A stretch of 64,000 nucleotides of DNA from Cristatella mucedo (Eukaryota > Bryozoa > Phylactolaemata > Cristatellidae), in the NCBI GenBank assembly GCA_009760855.2, contig WPIO01000001.1, forward strand, positions 20,144,001-20,208,000, in the 5' to 3' direction. The position numbers were made by a program, and so were the translations under genes. Positions 52,901-62,869 of the stretch are shown one piece after another; position 1 is the first letter of the stretch; every line of letters starts with the position of its first letter. The notes beneath the pieces were generated by a model. The model saw nothing but the letters and a program-made list of their open reading frames with translations, was not told the origin of the DNA and searched no databases.

Positions 52901-55900
52901 AACTTATAGTCTACATGCTCTAGATTGTGATCTCACCACTGTATCATCCATGAAATGCAAATTTGCATTCCGGGTACAGAAATAGCACTACTTTTGTGTA
53001 GTTTAATTCTATCATGCTTTTTTGCAAATGAAAGGTGGCCGACATCCAGAACCGAATGTCTGCAAAACAGAGCTTTGTGTTTCAACTGCAGCAGCTGTAA
53101 AGCCAACTGCCGACAGTGCAGCACTTTCGGCCAATGTTTTGGGCCTGAATTACCTGCCCTGCGGGTGCTGTATCGACGGAAAACACAAATCGGCTATAAA
53201 CAGACCCTTGGAAATGCCACAAACTTTAGGTTTGCTAGATGAGACATGACTGTCACACCGTGTGAACTTAACTCGGTCAGACATGTATGACTGTTACCAT
53301 GCCACGGCCAAATCAAACCCACTGTTAGTCTCAATCAAACCCACTGTTAGTCTCAGTATCAGAAGAAGTGATCGTTGATGGTATCGTATACTGCCGACAA
53401 GTATAGGAGGATTAGTATATTGATGCTGCTGCTTTCAATTCTATTAATATGATGATAATAATAATAAAAGATCATTTGTATGGCACCTTTAGAGAACCAG
53501 ATCTCTCTACAGGCACTTTGCAACTAGCTGCAAGAGAAGCAATAAGCGAGAGTTGATAACAAGTAGGTGTTGTGCTCAGACAAGCAAGAAAGGCACATAA
53601 GAAGACACTCAGGGCCACCAATTTGTAGGACCTCTGACTGGTAACATGCACTATATCATGCATAGATACTCGTGCAGAACACACGGAATCAAAAAAAGAC
53701 AAGTTGACTGTGGTGAAGGGAAAACTGACCGGAATTGATGCTTCTTAAGCTGAGACTTTAAAAATGCAAGTTCAAAGCAACTGGTCATCATAACCGGAAG
53801 TGAGCTCCCGACTGTCGGTGCATACGACCTGAGGCTTGATAATCAAAAGATTTTAATTTAGTGCAAAGGATTGCAAGATGACTAGATGCTAAGGATCGGG
53901 TAGTGCAAGAGCATACTAAAGAAGCAAGGAGTTTGGTTAGGTATGCTGCTGTGAACGAGTTAAGCAACCTGCAAGCCAGATCTTGAAAAGGTTTCCATGC
54001 TTGATATGGAGCCAGTGAAGCAGGCAGACATCATGGGAGTGATGCTGAATGAATCAATCTTGAGGTAGAGGTCTTCCAAGGTTAAGTTAGAAGTAGGCTT
54101 GATCATAAGTATAATATTACTATTATTAATACATTGTTATAGCACCTGAAGAGAACTTAGTCTCTTTCTAGGTACTTTACCTGGTTGGTCTTATCGTGGG
54201 TAAACTTTGGGAAGTTAGTGGCCATCCAAATGTTAATGTCGTCGATGCAGGCTGCAAGGGAGGTAAGTGAGTCTGATGCACAGAAAGCCTGAGAAAGCTC
54301 AAAGGATGTGTTGAGCTGAGTGTCACCTGCATAGAAATTAAAGCCAAGATTTTGTTTGGCGATGTAACCAGCGAGTGGAAGAGTATAGATAGTGAAAGAT
54401 GCCTAATGTATGTATAATCACGAGATCAAGATCACTGTTTTTAGTACAATGGTGGATGCTTGTATACGCTTAAATTTGTCAGAGAAGTCACTCATTTCTT
54501 AAATTTTTATTAACATACTTACGATGTGATACGACTTACCTGAGCTCTGAGCCTTCTACCACTTTCACTTAACGAGACACAATGGGATTAGGTCTGAAAA
54601 TAGACTGGGCAACTCTATTAGCATAATGGCCATAAACTAAATTCAACATAGCAGACAAATATTGAACTCCCTTCGCTGCATGCTTAGGCTCGGTGTTCAA
54701 ATTTTGAATGGAAAATTATCTCCATGAAGGCTGATTGTGCAAGGTACTACTATAGGGGCTCGTGGGAGCACGATAGCGGCATGGCGCGAAGAGTGAAGCC
54801 CCCCTCCAGAAAGAGAATTGTTGTCGACGACCGCTGTATTGTATTGAATACAGTCAACACGAGCAAGTGAGCATACATACTGATGTAGTATCCGTCGTGC
54901 ATGCTGCTCCGGAGCACGTGGTGATAAGAGAGAGTAGAGTGGATAGCGTGCGTACAGGCCGACGCGCAGGCAGAAAGTGAATTGAGCGGCAAGGAACGCA
55001 TCATATGCCGGCATGGAGCAAGCCAGTTGAACGGACGGAACGTCAGCTGGGGTGGAACCACGTGCTGGCGATAACACACCCACACTACAATGCTTGGGAT
55101 TAGTTCTAAATAAACGCCTTTCATCATGATACCAGGTATCTGCTACAAAAGCAGTCCCAGATCATGACCCATTTGGCCTTAATTATCATTGAAACCTTCA
55201 TTGCAGCAACGATGTACATACTGTACACATTTTCAATTACCAAAAAGAGCAAATTTGCTCTCATTGCTCAAGTCTTTCCGGGTCCAGTGTGCTCTTGCCT
55301 CAGCCTACTCGAAATGAGCCACTTTGTGCTTGACGGGCAGAACTGACTTCTTTTTTGCATTCTGAGCAAACATACCTGATTCATCTATGCAACACTTGAT
55401 CGTATCCCTACAAATTAGCTTCTCAGCAGCAGCCTGTAGACTTTGAATATGGACCCTTGAAGGGTTGAAATTATGTCTAAAGATGCACTTTTTATCAATC
55501 CGTCCTAGCGGGCATAGTGTCACGCATGTGGCTGAGTATCTTTAGGTTATTGAAGCGATCTTCTTCATGCTCTACCTCACCAAAGTCTCTTAAATTCGAA
55601 ATTGTATAGCGATTGAAGCTTTACAAGTCCCATTTGGCGCAAAGCCCAAATTTTACCCTTCGTAAAAGCAGTCAGCTAGATAGTTTTAGGCTTGCCGGTT
55701 GGCGATAGTTCGATGCTAAGAAATGAGCATAGCCGATGCACTCACGTTTTCATGCTACTGGTACTTCCAAAAACAGACAGTGCATTTGTTTTCAAGGCAT
55801 TGTAAAATCGGGTGGTCTGCTATTTTTGAATATATGTTACGGGTCGAACCCTTTCTCTCTTCAATTTTTTGTTGTACTTACTGGTTTATAAAAATGCCTC

Positions 55901-58900
55901 GTGAAAGGCATTGTATTAAATAAAACATTTATGTAGCACCCTCAGATAACTGAATCTCTTCCTAGGCACTTTACAGATGCAGTATAGAAACCGTTACCAA
56001 ATGGTTGGTCCTCATAAGTGAGGGATCGAAGATACTTTTGTGCTTGAGTGGTTTAAGTTTGCATTTAGTCATTCATTCCCATTAAGATAATCGGTCCCTT
56101 TGGTACAAATCAGCTGATTTAGTGCTATTTGTTGCAGTCTTATAATTCTTCAATTGTACTTGCTGCTGTTCTGACCCATGCTTTGTTAGGAGGACCTATG
56201 CCACAAGTATACACATTTTAGTATGCTCTGTCAGAGAAACCTTGTCCCTCGAGGTTGGTACATCTAAAAATGAATATGAATGTAATTTCTGTTGAACGTT
56301 TTGCCCATTTCTGTTGAACGTTTTGCCCATAAAGACGTTCCAGGTGGATTGTCTATCGTGCGTTTTTCTGGCTTTTAGAACCTGTTGCACAGCGCTATTG
56401 CTTTGGCACCTGTAGTTGCCGTGGCAGGCATGATGCCAACGTCTTCCTTGCTTCTTTTTTAACAGGCATATCAATGGTGCCGACGCAGTTCCTTAGCAAC
56501 TGCCAATACTTCGTGTTTGAGCATAGTCCTGATTATCAGAAGGTTCAGGCGATGTTTTGGGAAGCTGTGGATACAATGAACCCCGACAACATAGTAGTAG
56601 GTGATACCATCACAGCCCTGAATAGCTCAGCTGTAATGATTTCAAGCATGCAGTAGTCGTCATTTGGACTTGCAGTACTGTGTCCTGCTGCTTTCATACT
56701 GTGCATCTCATTGGCTCGAATTAAGGATGGAGTGCAAGTACTGCAATGGCACCGGACACTGAGATACACTGGTTTATAGATGCATTTGAGTTTTAATGTT
56801 TGTCTGCTGGGTTCATTTCCTTCCTTGCTGAGTAGTTCATGCCGAGCAGAAACACGTGGTTTTTAGCCAGCTGCTCAGGTATGATTGGAGGGACAAGGGT
56901 GGTGTGCTTGGCAATTTTTTATCTCTTGCTGTGACTGCTGACAAGCAGCAGTCTACCTCTGGTTGTAAGAGGATGTATGCCACTACATAGACAAATATGA
57001 AAGTTGTTGGGCATATTCTGCCTGTAGGCCATTTTCTCCTAGGTCAGAAGTGGTTAGCCAAAGTAAGTTGTCTGGCATGCCTCTGAGGCGTGGCTTGCCA
57101 GGACAACTTGGTGATTCTTCCTGCCATGACGATGTCACTGCTCATTATAGAGATAAGGGTTTTGTCCATTTAATTTAGAATGGTTGAGCTACCATTCTTG
57201 GATACTGGTCTATTTGCTTTATTCTTACTTGGTTCAGTGGCATCTCGAAAGTCCGGACTAAGTCTGGCGCTACATAAATTCAGATTCGTTTATGCACTGT
57301 TGAGGTCTGAATGTAGAGGCCTGGCGGGTGAAGTTGGTTCACGGCTTTCCTTCTATTGAAGCTCTTTACTAGCTGATATTGTTCGACATGCTTTGCTGCC
57401 GGCTGTTGCTTAAACTGTGTCCATCATGGCCCATGCTATTGGACCGCTGTACCACTTGGTCCTGTTTGTTGCATTTGTTCTGTAGGTTGGTTTATTTTCG
57501 TCCAGGGACCTGGGTAGCTTTGTGCTACTATTACTTGCCCCACAGCCCTCCTTATTCGGTCGCGTTTTGTTCATAGCATTCTGCACTCGGCTGTTATTGA
57601 TTTGTAAGGTTCATCGATCCTGATTTTGCCAACTTTTTCAACTGGTTGAACTTCGGTCTGGCATGCCCCAAACAGAACTATCGTGCCATAGCTTTCATCT
57701 CATCCCAGCCTAGCTTACACAACGTGCCTTGAACAGGTGCTAATGCACGGGCTACGGTTAAAACTCTGTTAAACCTAAAAGAAGGCATGTAAAAACTTGC
57801 GTATGGGCTTTGGCTTGGTTCCACTTCCTTGCTTCATGTTTGCAGAAGATTCTGCCCCTTCAAAGACCCAACTGCCGTGCAATTACTCTCATGCAACTAC
57901 TCTGCACATGCTGATCTGCTGCTAATGATGACAATTTGTGTTGTCAATGTGTTTCTGGTGCTGCTGCTAATGACTGTTGCTGCATAATGTGCCATCAATG
58001 ACTTTGAGGACAGTGTGTTTAGATACTCAGTAATTAATTCATCCTGTCTCTTGTACTTGTTATTTTGGATAATAAAGGTCATATTTTTGCATGTGATGTT
58101 TCAATAAATGAAACTGTCAGCCTGTCATTAATCTTTTTTTCTTTAAGGCTATCCTGAATCTTCATCCATATCACATTGACTCATTGCTTCAGTTAAGTGA
58201 CGTTTGTCGCATGAGTGAGGATCTGCAGATGGCTGCTGATCTCATCGGTATGCTTTCAGCTCTTGTTGCTAGTCGAAGCTTTCTGTTCATATATCATGCC
58301 AAGCCTCTGACTCCGTTTCTTATGCATAGGCACTCTAATAATAGGCATGTGACTGACCTTGTTGAATGTGTTAGACGGTTGTGTCTTTGGGGCTGATGGA
58401 TCCATTTGCACATGTAGAAACTGGTATGAACCACTTTCAAGATTTTGTCAGGGCTGAACATCTACTTTAGCCCTGTTTGTTTAACATTCAACCCCTTTGC
58501 TATGCCTGTCTCTTGTAGTGGCCAATCTGCTTGTGTTATTAATATTTATGTAGCTTGAGCTGAAGCTACATCTGCTATTTGCTTCTATAGATGTGATTGC
58601 ACTGCTGACCCCCCACTGTCTTTCTTACAGAAAGAAGCTTGTATGTCTTCGAGATGGCTTTTCACCCACTGTTCAATTTAACAACCAGTAGTTGCCGGCT
58701 TGATTATCGGCAATGGGAAAACAGGTGCGTGCTGAAACATGATACTTTTCTGCTTATGCAGTATTTACAGCTTTAGACAGCTGTGCTATGCTAAGGCAGC
58801 AGCTATTGAACTTGGAATCAGTTTTTTAATAAATGTTAGTAAGCCTGCTCGTACACCTTTTTAGGGGCTTCTTTGTTGCCCTCTTCCGTCAGATTCGCTT

Positions 58901-58957
58901 CACCAGTGGCAGAGGATGTTACAGAACCGCTCTGGAGCTGTGCAAGCTTCTTCTTGG
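40846..58957 (+). CDS. TCF25: TCF25 (Rqc1 homologue), 5' portion, 8 exons found
   Basis: Component of the ribosome-associated quality-control complex; yeast Rqc1 and human TCF25 act with the Ltn1/Listerin ligase on stalled nascent chains. Exon 1 gives [13 protein letters not shown] and ends AANRFGL, matching the MSRRALRRLRG...NNRFEL start of TCF25. Exon 2 has the acidic patch LGSDDDIG and the lysine run [13 protein letters not shown]; exon 3 has [14 protein letters not shown]; exon 4 has [17 protein letters not shown]; exons 5-8 have [52 protein letters not shown] and [20 protein letters not shown]. Exon 4 ends in phase 2 but exon 5 starts in phase 1, so one exon (the W-P segment before GISM) is missing from my list. 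The intron after exon 2 has a GC donor. The remaining C-terminal exons lie beyond the window or were not found. Confidence 0.92.
41685..41944 (+). mobile_element. LINE family A 3' end
   Basis: CAGCATTTAGTGGGTCCCTG, GCATGCTGCCACTAAAACC, GTAAAGTGCCTAGAAAGAGA, then a 25-bp (ATT)n run. Nearly collinear with the copy at 34153. In TCF25 intron 1. Confidence 0.9.
42757..44220 (-). mobile_element. LINE family A, decayed reverse transcriptase
   Basis: Minus strand: [60 protein letters not shown] where YADD has become FLND, then [15 protein letters not shown]; further downstream the 3' UTR ends with a diverged tail near 42760. In TCF25 intron 1. Confidence 0.85.
44221..45302. other. TCF25 intron, unassigned
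   Basis: No exon or repeat recognised. A further small TCF25 exon between exons 1 and 2 cannot be excluded. Confidence 0.4.
45303..45485 (+). mobile_element. SINE-1, full-length copy
   Basis: GAGCCGTGATGGCTCACTAG GTAAGG (A-box), CACGACCTCGGCACCGAGGT CATG, GGTTCGAATCC (B-box), CAGTGGGCGATCCTTTATTG, GGTGATAGCCGTCAAGGCTC, GTCGCTATACAAAAAGAGGC, TTAAATCAGCTAGTATTTAT with an (ATTT)n end. Best preserved member with its head. Confidence 0.92.
45814..45954 (+). CDS. TCF25: TCF25 exon 2, GC donor
   Basis: Acceptor ccgttgtag. 47 codons run from an acidic/serine stretch to a lysine-rich stretch. The exon ends AAG before gcaagt, a textbook GC-AG donor. Another small exon could lie between this and exon 1, since vertebrate TCF25 is longer here. 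Confidence 0.8.
46502..46835 (+). mobile_element. LINE family B 3' end fragment
   Basis: GAAGCTTTAGCTCTGCAGGT, CTTCCACAATTCTTACG, GCTACTTCCATGCTACTCTC, GCGCTATACAAAACTCTCC and GACGGAGATACATTACATC. In the GC-AG intron of TCF25. Confidence 0.85.
46836..47105 (+). mobile_element. Second LINE family B 3' end fragment
   Basis: Directly follows the previous fragment: CTACTCTCCTGCTGGCGACT, GCTACTTCTATTCTGC, GTGTGCTATCTTGCAAAACT, GAGATCGTTCATTACATTAT. More diverged than its neighbour. Confidence 0.8.
47857..48023 (+). CDS. TCF25: TCF25 exon 3
   Basis: Acceptor ttttgcag, donor gtaagc. It encodes [20 protein letters not shown] and ends [10 protein letters not shown] plus CG. The DVD..L..I segment matches LEDIDRILERI of TCF25. 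Confidence 0.85.
48614..48682 (+). CDS. TCF25: TCF25 exon 4
   Basis: Acceptor tttttag, donor gtatgt. It encodes [20 protein letters not shown] then GA, matching the H-L-N-P..E-L-K-R-(Y/F)-F-G block of the family. Phase 1 in, phase 2 out. Confidence 0.88.
48940..49450 (+). mobile_element. LINE 3' end fragment, third family
   Basis: Encodes [20 protein letters not shown] then [13 protein letters not shown], the typical C-terminus of L2/CR1 polyproteins, but different from families A and B. It ends GTAAAGCTCCTGAATAGAGA and TTATTATTGG. In TCF25 intron 4. Confidence 0.78.
50089..50168 (-). mobile_element. LINE family A tail, short insertion
   Basis: Only the last 80 bp of the 3' end: (AAT)n, TGCACTTGATAAAGCACCCC, AACTTAATCTCTTTCTAGG, CATTTGCTGC. 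It is flanked by TAATCAGAGC on both sides (near 50077 and 50170). Confidence 0.85.
50500..51480 (-). pseudogene. Tc1/mariner transposase relic
   Basis: Minus-strand pieces in order: [20 protein letters not shown] then [16 protein letters not shown] (51200-51090), [26 protein letters not shown] (near 50880-50820), [13 protein letters not shown] (50760-50720) and NKGGAMSY (near 50570). These are the catalytic D-containing motifs of Tc1 elements (WSDESKF, HDND.KHTA, DLNPIE). Stops and frameshifts throughout. Terminal repeats were not located. In TCF25 intron 4. Confidence 0.88.
51481..53450. other. TCF25 intron, unassigned
   Basis: Several medium open frames on both strands (51957-52436 minus; 52018-52579 plus; 52955-53249 plus) have no recognised homology. 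The missing TCF25 exon, expected to encode a W-P segment with length 2 modulo 3, may be here or elsewhere in the 48.7-56.4 kb interval. Confidence 0.35.
53450..54420 (-). mobile_element. LINE (family A relative), decayed 3' half
   Basis: Starts on plus with GATAATAATAATAA, ATTTGTATGGCACCTTTAGA, CTACAGGCACTTTGC; then 3' UTR text shared with 59220-60700. A second tail (54105-54190) is inserted within it, with AGAACTTAGTCTCTTTCTAG. Confidence 0.78.
54730..55085 (-). repeat. Dispersed repeat, copy 2 (mate at 4990-5400)
   Basis: Minus strand shares GTGGTTCCACCCCAGC, GACGTTCCGTCCG, CTCCGGAGCAGCA and CGGATACTACATC with the first copy. It lacks the CT microsatellite. Confidence 0.7.
55090..55620 (-). 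pseudogene. Second Tc1/mariner transposase relic
   Basis: Minus strand: [43 protein letters not shown], then [17 protein letters not shown], which lines up with the pre-catalytic and SDESKF region of Tc1 transposases. The C-terminal half is absent. It is a different copy from the one at 50.5-51.5 kb. Confidence 0.7.
55915..56010 (-). mobile_element. LINE tail fragment
   Basis: ACATTTATGTAGCACCCTCA, TAACTGAATCTCTTCCTAGG, CACTTTACAGATGCAG: the minus-oriented family A 3' end. Confidence 0.65.
56466..56596 (+). CDS. TCF25: TCF25 exon 5 in this list
   Basis: Acceptor tttttaacag, donor gtaggt. It encodes [20 protein letters not shown] and PDYQKVQ...MNPDNIV, homologous to GLSM...FAFEHSEEYQQAQ...MEPNNIV. 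It needs a preceding base from an exon not located. Confidence 0.92.
56597..58147. other. TCF25 intron, nothing recognised
   Basis: AT-rich, no repeats matching the other families and no further conserved exon. Confidence 0.5.
58148..58247 (+). CDS. TCF25: TCF25 exon 6 in this list
   Basis: Acceptor ttctttaag, donor gtatgc. It encodes [20 protein letters not shown] then [13 protein letters not shown], one of the most conserved TCF25 blocks. Confidence 0.95.
58631..58724 (+). CDS. TCF25: TCF25 exon 7 in this list
   Basis: Acceptor ttcttacag, donor gtgcgt. It encodes (E)[18 protein letters not shown] and [12 protein letters not shown], matching MECAFHPLF..TSGACRLDYRRPEN. Confidence 0.95.
58865..58957 (+). 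CDS. TCF25: TCF25 exon 8 in this list (last one found)
   Basis: Acceptor cctttttag, donor gtatgt. It encodes [20 protein letters not shown] then [10 protein letters not shown]. The next conserved segment (PDEDPL...LLLID) was not found between 58958 and 64000. Confidence 0.93.
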
Positions 58958-59219
58958 GTATGTGTGATGCGGCCACTCTGACCTCAAACTGTAGCACTTG
59001 CGCGGCCTGCCTTTCCGAGCCTTTACTTTATAAAAAATGTTCTGCATTGTCGTTACTGTGTGATCGTGCATATAAAGAGACATGTATACGTGTAAGTTGG
59101 TGGATTTCCGGTAAATGTGAAATTGGAGATTATGCTGTAGATATTGGTGGAAATGGACAGGCCTGTGTGGACATTCATCCAAAATAAATTTGCGACTTAA
59201 CATAGAGGGTGATTATGTT

Positions 59220-60700
59220 AATGCTAATAATAATGATAGTGATAGTGATAAAGATACGTCATTTGTATAGTACCCTAAGAGAACTAAATCTCTATCCGGG
59301 CGCTTTGCAACTCCTTGTAAAAGAAGCAGTAAGCAAGAGTAAGTAATTAACAAGGTATCATGCTTAGACAAGCATCCAAAAGCACATAAGAAGACTCGCA
59401 AGGCCATCAATTTCTAGGACCTCTGGCAGGTATGCATGCAGAGCACAGGGAAACAAAAAAGACAAGTTTACTGGGATGAATGGAAAGCTGCCTGGAGCAG
59501 ATGCATCTTTAGCTGAGAATTTAACGATTCAAGTCCAGCGAAGGTAGTGACCGTAGCCGGAAGTAAATTCCTGACTTTTGGTCCATATGAGCTGAGGGCT
59601 CGATCACCAAAAGATTTCAATTTAGTGTGAAGGATGATGCCGTGACTAGATGCTGGGGGAGCAGGTGGTGCAAAAGCATACTAAAGAAGCAAGGTCAGAT
59701 AAGTCTGCTGGTGCAAGCGCATTAGTCAACCTGTAAGCCAGACCTAAGATCTTGAAAACATTTCAATGCTTGATAGGGAGCCAAGTATGATGTGGCATGC
59801 TATTGATGACATTGATTGACTATGATAGCTATGCCATTTATGACAGACCGAACACACATGTTTCTGCGTTCTACACCAGTTGCAGATGATTAAGGGCACA
59901 GGCAAAGAGATCTGAATAAAGGGACTTGAAATAATCTTGAAGCGATGTCTCGAACGTGTAAAATAGTTTGGCGGTCGTACTCTTGTCTAAGCAGGCCCTG
60001 ATTTTGGTGATGTTCTTTAGCTAAAAGTAGGCCGACTTGCTTTTGAAGTAAATGTGATCATCCAATTGAGTCTTTTTGCAATAGCATGCCCAGATAATGG
60101 GTAGTCGTCACTAGAGTGCTGCTAGAATAACCAATCTTGCAAGTGAGGTCTTCCAACTTTAAGGTGAGATCTCCAAATTTCGGGCGACACAAGTTTTACA
60201 CATAACTATTAGGTTGGTCTTATCATCGTTAGGCTGTAGGAAGTTAGTGGTACTCCAAGTGTGACTGTTGTCGATGCAGGCTTCAAGGAAGTTAATAAAG
60301 TCGCTTGAGGAGCAAGGCGTAGATGAATCGAATTATAGATAGAGCTGGTTGTCATCAGTATAGATATGAAAGCCGAGATTATGTTTGGCAATTACATAGG
60401 CCAGAGAGAGATTATAAGTAGTGAAAAGAAGGTGCCTAAGACTAAAACCTGAGGTACCCCATACAATGACTCTTAGATAACCGAAACTATTTACGTCTAC
60501 ACTCTAGCATTTTTCTCGGAGATAGTACATAACCCCATTTAGCACTGTGCTCGTGAAATCTAGGTATGTGGAGAGGCACTCCAGAAGTATCTGGGGGATA
60601 ATAGTCTCAAATGCTGCAGATAGATCTAAGAGAACTGCTCTGCAATCATCCCTCCCTTTTTTTCACTGGGCATGAGGCTTGGTGTGTCTTTGTCTGAACC
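59220..60700 (-). mobile_element. LINE (family A relative), decayed
   Basis: Parallel to 53450-54420: ATTTGTATAGTACCCTAAGA, AACTAAATCTCTATCCGGGC, then matching 3' UTR, and RT traces near 60200-60400. Heavily decayed, no long frame. Downstream of the last TCF25 exon found. Confidence 0.75.
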
Positions 60701-62605
60701 GAAAGTCTGTAACTTGCTTCCTTCCGGCTGCGGTCACTACCTTCGCTGGACTTAAATCGTTAAATTCTCAGCTAAAGATTCCTCTGCTCCAGGCAGCTTT
60801 GCCTTCATCACAGTAAGCTTGGCTTTTTCGTTTCTTTGTGCTCTGCATGCATACCTGCCAGAGGTTTCTGCTGGATGGCTATTTCAAGATCAGTTTGGTA
60901 GAATTTAATCTTTGAATTTGTTTCCATTCTTTTGTGTGTAATTATTGTTGCTGTCTTTCGTAGATATTTATCAATCATTACAGTGCCTGCTTCATCTTGG
61001 CATGCTGCTTACCTTAACCCACGTTAGGTGTGCTCAGGGGTTTGTGCAAAGGGATAGAGAAGAGTGATTACCAATTCGTCCTGTCTGAAAATTGTTCGTT
61101 ATATCTTAGTATATCAAAGTACATTTTATATTACAGTTTTCGATCGGTTTTGCTACTGTCCACGCCTCTAGCCTACATCCTGGAAGATGAGCTAGTGCTG
61201 GATTACCTGCATTACTGCCCTATTCAATGATCTCAAAATTACCAGTCACTTAACTAAAGCCGTGTTTACACGTTAAGTTATGCTTCCTACCTGCTTCTAT
61301 CCTACTTCCGTCCTACTTCGGTCTTGCTTCCTTCTTGTAGGAAGTTTACACGGTCAGTCTTCCGCTAAGTCTTGCTTCCTACTTGCTTCCCCCCTGAGTA
61401 GTCATGGGAAAATTGCTTTCGTTAGGGATAGGAACTTTCCCTCTGAGATGTACCTTCCAGTGAATTTTACCTTTCACTGTTGCCTTTATCGCCGCTGCCT
61501 CATTATCTGATTTTTATATGACGAACTCGTAGTGTTCCATAAACCGGGCTTTCGGGGAATGCTTTGATGATTGTGCCAGTCGATTTGTCTGCTGTTTTTT
61601 CAAAGCAGTTAAGAAGGCATGCCCTTGATGGTACCTATGGTTGGTCTTTGTTAAGTCTTGCTTGAGTCTTGGCAAATAAGTAAAACCACGTTTGGCTGCT
61701 GAGTCTTTGTTAAGTCCTCCCTAAGTTTTGGACCGCCTCCAATGTTGTTGATGTATGCATCAAAGACTCAAGTAGTACTGAAGCAGGAAGGAAGCCAGAC
61801 TCACCATAGAAGTGCAGCTTTACTCGAACAGATTGTGCTGTTATTCAGTCGTCAATTTGCTTTGCCTAATATGACTATCTGCTGTGGAGCTAACTTTGTT
61901 TAGTATATGCACAATACATTTTAGCTACTGCTCAATAAATTAGACCCTGTTTTCTTGGACCATTATCAACTAAGGTAAAACTTTTTAATTGCATGCTCGT
62001 GGTGTTCCTAAAAAATTGTATGCATACATATGTCATATGAGTTATGCATCACGCCTGATGTGTAAACTATATTGTCAATTTCGAATGCATGCCGACAGGT
62101 CATTCAAAGTATGGACATAATGAATTTTCTCCATACAATAATGGCACGCCGTGTCTCGGCACTAAATGCTGTGCTATTCCTGCCCTGCTTCTCACTGTCC
62201 TAGTTTGCAATTTAGATTGCTTAAACTGTGTGCACATCGAGGGCCTGCTTGCTGTAGCCTCTCTTCAGGAAGCCTTTAGCCTTTCGGTGTGGTCTGTGCC
62301 ACCTGCTATGATTAGCCGGCTCTTGCTAGGCCAAGGTGGTATCCATGCCATTAGAAATTCAGCCATGCCGTTAAAAAGTGGTGCCCCTTATAGAATTCCC
62401 AGCTATACTCTGCTTGTATTGAATATCATGCTAGAGCATGTATTCATCGTTCATGAAAGCTTTATTGTACTCGACTTTTTGTGTAGCAATCTTGAGAACA
62501 AGGCTAAATGTTTTTTTGACTGCTGTTAGAATGGTATATGCATTTACTTATGGATGCACGTCAGTAGTATAGTGCTGCCATAGCTTGAACTTGCAGTAAA
62601 TCCCT
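60701..62605. other. Unassigned
   Basis: Includes a stretch at 61260-61400 with repeated CTTCCTACTTGCTTC words. A plus-strand open frame at 62089-62529 (146 codons) has no homology and no splice support. No further TCF25 exon seen. Confidence 0.35.
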
Positions 62606-62748
62606 GCGGTTGCTTTTCACGACCTCGGTTCCGAGGTCGTGGGTTCGAATCCTGCAGTGGGCGATCCTTTATCGCCGCTGCCAGATGTGGTGATAGCCGT
62701 AAAGGCTCTTTTATCGCTATACAAAAGAGGCTGTTAAATCAGCTAGTA
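62606..62748 (+). mobile_element. SINE-1, 5'-truncated copy
   Basis: Begins at CGGTTGCTTTTCACGACCTC, then GGTTCCGAGGTCGTGGGTTC, CAGTGGGCGATCC, GGTGATAGCCGTAAAGGCTC and TTAAATCAGCTAGTATG. The A-box is missing. Confidence 0.88.
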
Positions 62749-62869
62749 TGTACAGCTTAATGAATAGTGCCACACCACCTGTCGTGCAAAAGAGGAGTCT
62801 CTAGCAATGTTATTCATTCCTACGATTGTGAACATTTTATGAACCTATTACATTGACTACCATTAATAA

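Noticed and set aside
62089..62529. 146-codon plus-strand frame as a continuation of TCF25
   Set aside because: No resemblance to the conserved TCF25 segment that follows exon 8, and no acceptor in the right phase.
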